A DNA stretch of 12,559 nucleotides from Teratosphaeria epicoccoides (Eukaryota > Ascomycota > Dothideomycetes > Mycosphaerellales > Teratosphaeriaceae), in assembly GCA_021401465.1 (NCBI GenBank), contig JADDMT010000313.1:1-12559 (forward strand), in the 5' to 3' direction. Below the pieces are notes generated by a model that was not told where the DNA came from, did no database searches, and worked only from the letters and a program-made list of their open reading frames with translations. The position numbers and the translations under genes are program-made. This document shows, in pieces, positions 7,442-12,559 of this stretch; within the stretch, counting starts at the first letter, position 1; every line of letters starts with the position of its first letter.

Positions 7442-10150
7442 TCACGATCGTTTGCGTTTGTTTCTCCTCGATTAGTCCTGAGTAGAGCTGCTAGCGACGC
7501 CACGCTTGAGCGATAGCGGCCCTTCCTTGCTAGTAGCCGCAATATTGCGCTCCTTAGCTGTATTCAGGCGATGTAGCTTGTATTTAGTTGCTACCCTAGA
7601 CTCTTGTTCCTCCTAGTCCGCATTATATATGAAGTTGTAGGTCTCAAAGTCGGCAGTGTTGTTAATGTACATGTCACATCGGCCGGAGGTGTCATATTCG
7701 TCTGTTAGTATAACATGGATGCTATAGTAGACGCTAGTAAGCCCGTAGATGCGGCGACCTTGCAGAGTACCTTCCTATAGGCCGGAACGCATTGCTATGA
7801 TCACTGTCATGCCATGAACATCGTCTACTCTTCCAGCCGGATCTTTCGGCTAGAACAGGTCTACGAACACACCTGTGTAGCTCGGACGTTTATTGTGTGC
7901 TAGTATTATGTAGTTGTAGCCGTCTACTATGACGCGCGATTTCTTGTCTCAGAAGGTTACGACATACAACAGGCGAGCAGGCAGCCGGCCCTCGAAGGCG
8001 ACGACTAGGTCGATTTGTCTATTAACGCTAGTAGTCTCGTCTGTAACTAGCGGCACTTCGTACTCCTAGACCTAGAGCTAGTTATTACAGCGATTGTCCT
8101 GGATTCCTTGCTAGTTCGGGGTACATCTAACGACGTCCGGCTTAGTTGCAGATAGATCGTCAGGATCCTTATAATGCATCTTCTAGCACTATACACTAGC
8201 ATAGAAAGATACATCTAAATCGTCGACCTAATCCGGTCTTCCCTCGATCCTGTCAGGATCAAGACGCATTATATTTGACGTCAATGTTATATTAGATGAT
8301 ACCTAGCACTCTCTGACAAACACTGCAGTAGCATGACGGAAGTAAGGCCCTACCTCTAGCCCCATGTGTGCTACTACATTACTAACTGTCCTCTATATGT
8401 CTCTACCTAGTGACGATTAGCTAGATCTTGGCCTTCGCTAGCTAAGGAAGGCTTCGACATCCTTCTGCTCTGTCGGTTAAGGCACTTCGCGCTCCCGAGC
8501 CTCTCGACGTTCGGCCTTAGTCTGCTGCCAGAACGTTAGGCTAGTATCAAAGAATGTAAGCATAGTAATCTTTCGCCAGAAGTGCTCCATAATTTAGTCC
8601 TCCTATCTGTTCTTCTTGTTAGTTAATTTGAATAGCTTCTTAATGTATTCGACATGCTTGTGTTCGAAGTAGCTAGTGTCGAGGTCTAGCGCGTTACTAA
8701 AGAGCCGTATCATGTCTACGTAGTATGTAAGGGCATAAAACTTAGGAAAATTAAAGTGCCCTTATAGTTTACATATATTGTCTACTATCTTAGGCTCCTC
8801 CGCTTGCTCTGTCTACGCTTTCTTCTTTCTTAGCTCTCCTTTGCTTATGCGGTACTCCCTAAACTCTTCTTTATACTAGTTGCATTAGAACAGGGCGAGG
8901 ACTATGAACCGGAGCGTTTCGCTATTATGTGAAGGATATTACGCCAACTAAGAGAAGTCTACTATCGCCCGCAAGAACCGGATGGCGCTATGTGCCTTAG
9001 CCTCTTCTAACAGTAGCACGAAGACTAGGAGCAACTGTCGCAGCACACTCTTCTGCTCCTAGCCTGTCTATTAGCTTACTGCAGACATCTGGCTAAACAC
9101 CCGGAGGTTCCTAAATGCAGGTACCGCCGCGAAGCGACGGTCGATAATAACATCTAGTTAATGATCTACGACAGTCTTGCCTTTGTTACTCTTTCTTGCC
9201 GCTTTATGCTAGCCCTCGGCTTGTAGGAGTACTACTCTAGCTCGCTTCGAAGACAGAGGTAGTCGACTCTTAAGCAAATCTCGCGTCTAATCTATGACGT
9301 ACATTAATACGCCCTTGAAGAGTTAGTAGAGCACGTCTACTATTAGCGTCTTGTGGATATTTAGGCTAGGGTGCCTAAATGCGAAGTTTAGTAGGTCGTG
9401 CACGTGGCTACCCTAGTCCTTCTTCGCTACTCGCTAGAGCATGATTTGTATTTGCGTGTCCTTATATATCCGCTATAGCGTAACCGCTTCGAGGTCTTCG
9501 CATTTTTCTAGATCGATTATACATATCGTGTAGTAGCGGTTGTTCTTCACGCCTGTGATCATCACCTGTTCTTAGTAGTCGCTCGCGTATATTGCGATAT
9601 TTAGGAAACATCGCCGTGTCTCGCTATCCGCATACAAGACGTCGAGGCCCTTGCCCGCGGCGAGCTTAGCAATAGGGTCGAACATTGTCTTCATGTAGCA
9701 ATAGTATAGCTCGTCCCTGATGCTTCCTTTCCCGCCTTTGACTACTAGTAGCATCGCTAGGAGCACGCTGCCTAGTCGATAGTTAGAGTTACGAACCGAT
9801 CCAGGCAGGTTACTAATTGTCAAGTACACTAGCTATGCGATCAGGTTACCTTGATGATTAGTAACCTGTGTCTTGTCACTAGCAAGAATCAGTGGCATAA
9901 TTGTCGCTCTGTATATTCTAAGCTCTTTCTGTTTGTCCTACTACTAGTCTGTAGAGGCCATGTCCTAATAGATCCGCCTAGGCGGGTCATCTAGAGTCTC
10001 GAGGCGATAAGGCGCGTACATGAGATCATTCCTGAAACCCTTGTGCCCTATGAGAAAGTGCATAACGTCTTCGACTTTCCGGTGCCTTAGAGGCACCGTC
10101 TTAACACTAGAGGTCGACTATAGAGATTCTAATTCGATGTTCGTAATGCT

Positions 10151-10186
10151 CTAATTTGCAATGAATAGTAGTCAGCAGGCACTTAC
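10151..10186 (-). other. Possible 36-nt intron in the Plavaka gene
   Basis: On the minus strand GTAAGT, a CTGAC branch motif and AAATTAG span 36 nt. The length keeps the frame and the segment contains an in-frame TGA and TAG. It is very short for a fungal intron, and leaving it in also preserves the frame. Confidence 0.35.
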
Positions 10187-10394
10187 TTCTCGGATCTTGT
10201 CCTTGAGCTCTACGCCTGACCGAAAGCTAAGCAGTTCGTAGATCTTCTACAGCCGGGGATTCTTGAATAACCGATCGATGGCGTTGCTCGAAATGCCTTC
10301 GTGTAAGAGCTAGTATGCGAATGCTTTATCTGCATCACTTTAGAAGAAGGCACAGCCCTATTCGTTAAGTTCCTTATCTGTCTGTTCGTTAGAC

Positions 10395-10440
10395 CTAGTC
10401 AAGGTTATTACTAACTCGGTAGGATTGCGGCTCGACGTAC
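10395..10440 (-). other. Intron, 46 nt, in the Plavaka gene
   Basis: The minus strand reads GTACGT at 10440-10435, then TAATAAC and CTTGAC, then a TAG acceptor ending at 10395. Removal changes the phase by one and joins the N-terminal frame (..RLIKV) to SNEQTDKELNE, the start of the conserved N-terminal block. Without it both frames meet stops here. Confidence 0.75.
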
Positions 10441-10982
10441 ACTTTGATTAGCCTGCCCGCCATGAGACTACCTACGCCGAAAGGTGTCCGCTTGTACGGT
10501 TGCTCGCACCTAGCAGACAACAGCCTACTAGCGCGTATATGGATTAAAGCTGAGCTGTGCTTGCTCGTGACGCCGTGTAGCCCACCCGTTTGGCTGCTAT
10601 TCGTGTCTCTATACCGTCCATCTAGAGATGTGGCGTCTCTTGTGAATGCTGCTAGGTCGTCGTAGAGACTAAGCGCGTCAATGTTACCGCTGTCATCGTC
10701 GATTACCCTAGCCGTCACTGCTATCTCTTTCTCTTGCATGTAAGCCTCATTGAACACAGGCTCGACGACTGTAACTAGTTCCTCGTTTGCAACATACTGC
10801 CTATCTACTCCCGTAGCATCGTCGACTAATGCCCCCTCCTTGTAGGCGAGGACATCGTCTGCTGATTAAGTTTCGACTCTGTCGTTCGAGTCTAAGGAGA
10901 TGTTCAAATCTGACGCGTATTTCTCGTCAGGTCTAAGATCTATAGTGCTCTGATTAATGAAGTACTAAAACTTCGCTGCCAT

Positions 10983-11059
10983 GCAGGTAAGAACATGCTA
11001 GGCATGACTACTATGACCTTTTAATGCCTTGCCGCAGCCTGTGTAGTATAGTATGCGTG
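10983..11059 (-). other. Short spacer between transposase start and right arm
   Basis: This 77-bp spacer shows no clear TATA box. If the ATG at 10982 is correct, most of the transposase promoter must lie inside the right inverted-repeat arm. Confidence 0.5.
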
Positions 11060-11735
11060 ATATAGATGTATGTGCTATATGATATGAAAATATCTCGCAG
11101 TGTGACAGAGTAATCCGACCTTTTAGTAGGTACAAGACAGCGCTGCTTTCTGCTTATCGCAGAGGTGGCGCTAAGGGTGCTTATAACCCCCGACGCTCCT
11201 CAATTAGGGAAAGCATGTCCGAGCCTAACCCCGTAGGGGTACCGTAGGGTCAGCGACATGGGGGCGTCCTACGTCGACAACTGATCCTACTCGGACGACA
11301 TACAAGCTAACGTATGTACGAAGGACCCCCTTACCATATGTAGCAGGGTCGCTACATGCTAAGGGCGGCCATTAGAACCCATGCGGTTTAAATGGTCCCC
11401 TAGTATCAACCGTATCACTGCCCCTCCTCCTATGAGGATGTCCCTAGCCTTACTAAGTGACGCACGCGGAACATATAGGGTACGGGATATAGCACGCTCA
11501 CACCGCGCAAGGGTGAATAGGTAGATAGCCTGCGCAACATGTGTCATGCGCATACCTTAACACCTTCGCAGCGAGTGCAGGGCAGAGGCTGCTAACTCGG
11601 GCAGGTTTTAATCTGTCACATGTTAGGCGGCTTCGTAACACCTTCGCTTTACATGCGGATCGAGATATCAGGAAACTACGAGTACGTACTTTAGTCAATC
11701 CTTGAAATTATAGGGCGAGCATGCGCGCCGGCCTC

Positions 11736-11750
11736 GCCAAGTAGCTTGGC
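11736..11750. repeat. Perfect 6-bp stem GCCAAG-TAG-CTTGGC (right arm)
   Basis: The inverted repeat is present at 11736-11750 and in the left arm at 4322-4336, inside the same CpG-rich block as the 16-bp palindrome. Confidence 0.6.
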
Positions 11751-11844
11751 CGTCCCTATTTAGTCGTGACCATGAAGAACGTGTCGCAGAACCTCGGGGT
11801 AGTAGGAAAGTGCGCGGACGCTCTGCGCGCGCCGCTCGAAACGG

Positions 11845-11860
11845 CAGGAGCGCGCTCCTG
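11845..11860. repeat. Perfect 16-bp palindrome (right arm)
   Basis: CAGGAGCGCGCTCCTG reads the same on both strands. The CpG-dense core is retained although the region shows C to T decay elsewhere. Confidence 0.8.
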
Positions 11861-12052
11861 GCGCGGGCCTCGCCACATTTCCATGCTAGTAGGCTAGCAC
11901 GAGTGCGGTCGGCGCACATGCGTGACAGCCGCGTTATCCGTTATTGCATCATTCGGTCCCCTTGTAAGTTAACTAAAGGCAGGTACTCTGCGCATGTAGT
12001 TCGAGTCACTAGCTTAACGGTTGCGGTAGGCAACAGGGGGGCTGTCAGAGGG

Positions 12053-12060
12053 TATAAAAA
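12053..12060 (+). promoter_or_regulatory. TATA box of gene X (right arm)
   Basis: TATAAAAA, 156 bp upstream of the gene X ATG at 12216, conserved with the left arm, followed by a pyrimidine-rich leader. Confidence 0.6.
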
Positions 12061-12215
12061 CCTCGTCACTTCCTAAACTTTCCTGTTCTAAGACACTAAC
12101 ATCGACCTCCGCTCCTACTTCGCTTAGCTTGCGCCTCGCCATGTCTGCGGGTCTGTACCGGAGCTCCTTCTTCTTTAATCAATCAATCAAGATCAATTAA
12201 CCCGTCTTAGCTATA

Positions 12216-12559
12216 ATGGCTCATGTGCTGCAGACTAAGTTCGACACTACTCGCTCTGCCCGCGATCGTCGCTTGTGTCGACAATGCCTTGACAACCTTA
12301 GTAGCCAAGCTGCACACATCTCCCCTCCGCGTGTTAGTAAGGCGTCCCCTACCCGCGAGGTATGCGTGACTTATACTAACCGAAGCGTAGCCGAGATCTA
12401 CGTCAGCAGGTTTGATAAGGGCGGTGTCTACTGCAATTATGTCAACTGTAATGGCAAGCATCAAAAATGCCAAGACCTCCCTAAAGAGGTGTACGGCAAG
12501 TACAACTAGCTCTGCCGTAACATCGATGACTTCTAGAGTGCGCGCGACAAGGGGATTGC
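12216..12559 (+). pseudogene. Gene X, right-arm copy, 5' part only (cut by window end)
   Basis: The ATG at 12216 opens 97 codons to a TAG at 12507-12509, then the frame goes on through a second TAG (12534-12536) to the window edge. The sequence aligns residue for residue with the first 115 codons of the left-arm gene, with about one in eight residues changed. It keeps Gln at 12471 (CAA) and Arg at 12381 (CGA) where the left copy has stops. Some Cys are kept (residue 20, 23, 47, NYVNCN, HQKC), but the second CxxC has become CxxY and a Cys has appeared where the left copy has Arg. The remaining TAGs match stops also in the left copy (N-TAG-L, F-TAG-S), likely ancient Trp or Gln codons. The gene points away from the centre of the inverted repeat. 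Confidence 0.7.

Larger units (their letters stand above)
7442..10982 (-). pseudogene. Plavaka-type (KDZ superfamily) DDE transposase, RIP-decayed
   Basis: The ATG is at 10982-10980. With a 46-nt intron (10395-10440) removed, one minus-strand frame stays in phase to a TGA at 7444-7442, about 1165 codons, in the size range of Plavaka transposases. Family signatures in order: VEDVMHFLIG then NDLMYAP (about 10070-10010); D-TAG-TAG-TAG-D at 9938-9946 where the family has WWW; ASDKTQVTN (about 9880); YLTISNLPGSVR (about 9825); Y-stop-EQVMITGVK (9577-9545); VDVLY-stop-LFKG (about 9335-9310), matching PDLLHQLYKG; and RRF.AVP.F...VFS with S-TAA-TAG-TG (9073-9068), matching a QWTG-like block. The KDKT-like and VDVL Asp candidates for catalysis remain. 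The C-terminus is basic (RRNKRKRS). About 50 in-frame stops are present: roughly three quarters TAG, the rest TAA, and one TGA (7951-7949). Confidence 0.9.
11060..12215. other. Non-coding inner part of right arm
   Basis: Mirror of 3857-5012. From the inner end outwards it has an AT-rich start, a hairpin cluster (about 11212-11392), a repeated ccgtaggg motif (about 11230-11250), a CpG-rich block with palindromes (11730-11900), then the gene X promoter. Several 60-90-codon frames exist on both strands, but their frames disagree with each other and break in the left arm, so I do not call genes. Confidence 0.65.
3513..12559. mobile_element. Candidate composite element: Plavaka transposase and methyltransferase-like cargo between long inverted repeats
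   Basis: Seen: 1.5-kb inverted arms, a 6-kb centre with a Plavaka transposase (-) and a methyltransferase-like gene (+) in convergent orientation, and an outward gene X in each arm. The transposase ATG is 78 bp from the right arm, so its promoter probably overlaps the arm. Known: KDZ elements are DDE transposons bounded by inverted repeats, generally far shorter than this. Inferred: the arms could be unusually long TIRs of one element. The outer ends and target-site duplication are not in the window, so an independent inverted duplication is possible. Confidence 0.4.
11060..12559 (-). repeat. Right arm of 1.5-kb inverted repeat (continues past window)
   Basis: Inverted copy of 3513-5012 without net indel. 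It still matches at the last base of the window, so the true arm is longer. This copy generally keeps more ancestral C/G: CAG in the palindrome at 11845, CAA at 12471 and CGA at 12381, where the left arm has T or A. A few sites go the other way. Confidence 0.95.

Noticed and set aside
7357..7542. 61-codon minus-strand frame
   Set aside because: It overlaps the transposase C-terminus in a different phase; the phase of 7444 continues the transposase and ends in a basic tail.
10444..10665. 73-codon + strand open frame
   Set aside because: It is antisense to the transposase N-terminal exon, which runs in phase with the rest of the gene.
11359..12076. Overlapping 64-88-codon frames on both strands of the right arm
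   Set aside because: They lie in a CpG-rich block where stops are rare, disagree in frame, and are not maintained in the left arm.

Overview
This window looks like a repeat-rich, gene-poor block of a filamentous fungus, most likely an ascomycete (Pezizomycotina). The evidence is a chromodomain-type Ty3/gypsy retroelement, a Plavaka-type (KDZ superfamily) DNA transposase, spliceosomal introns of about 46-59 nt with fungal donor and branch sites, and a mutation pattern matching repeat-induced point mutation (RIP). Reading frames stay colinear over hundreds of codons, but are broken almost only by TAG and TAA where Trp or Gln would be expected. I see no intact protein-coding gene, tRNA, rRNA or CRISPR array.

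Layout. 1-85 is the extreme 3' end of a gypsy polyprotein and its polypurine tract. 86-575 is a complete LTR. At 576 a second gypsy element starts in the middle of its integrase frame and runs through a chromodomain to 1349, so the first element sits nested inside the second. 1371-3110 is an 870-bp tandem duplication, exactly 290 codons. It lies in the 3' half of a decayed minus-strand gene (called 'gene X' here, 2360-3856) that encodes a Cys-rich N-terminus and a charged, NLS-like C-terminus. 3513-5012 and 11060-12559 are the two arms of a 1.5-kb inverted repeat that aligns without a net indel and continues past the right edge. Each arm carries the TATA box and 5' part of gene X, pointing outwards, plus about 1.15 kb of hairpin-rich non-coding DNA.

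The 6-kb centre (5013-11059) holds a short repeat-bearing non-coding stretch, a decayed SAM-methyltransferase-like gene on + (5715-6898, probably with more exons to about 7330), and convergent to it a decayed Plavaka transposase on - (7442-10982). The transposase start lies only 78 bp from the right arm.

Interpretation (inference): the arms plus centre may be one large long-TIR Plavaka element carrying a methyltransferase-like cargo and a gene X copy in each TIR. The alternative is an unrelated inverted segmental duplication flanking a transposon. The window does not include the outer right end, so this cannot be settled here.
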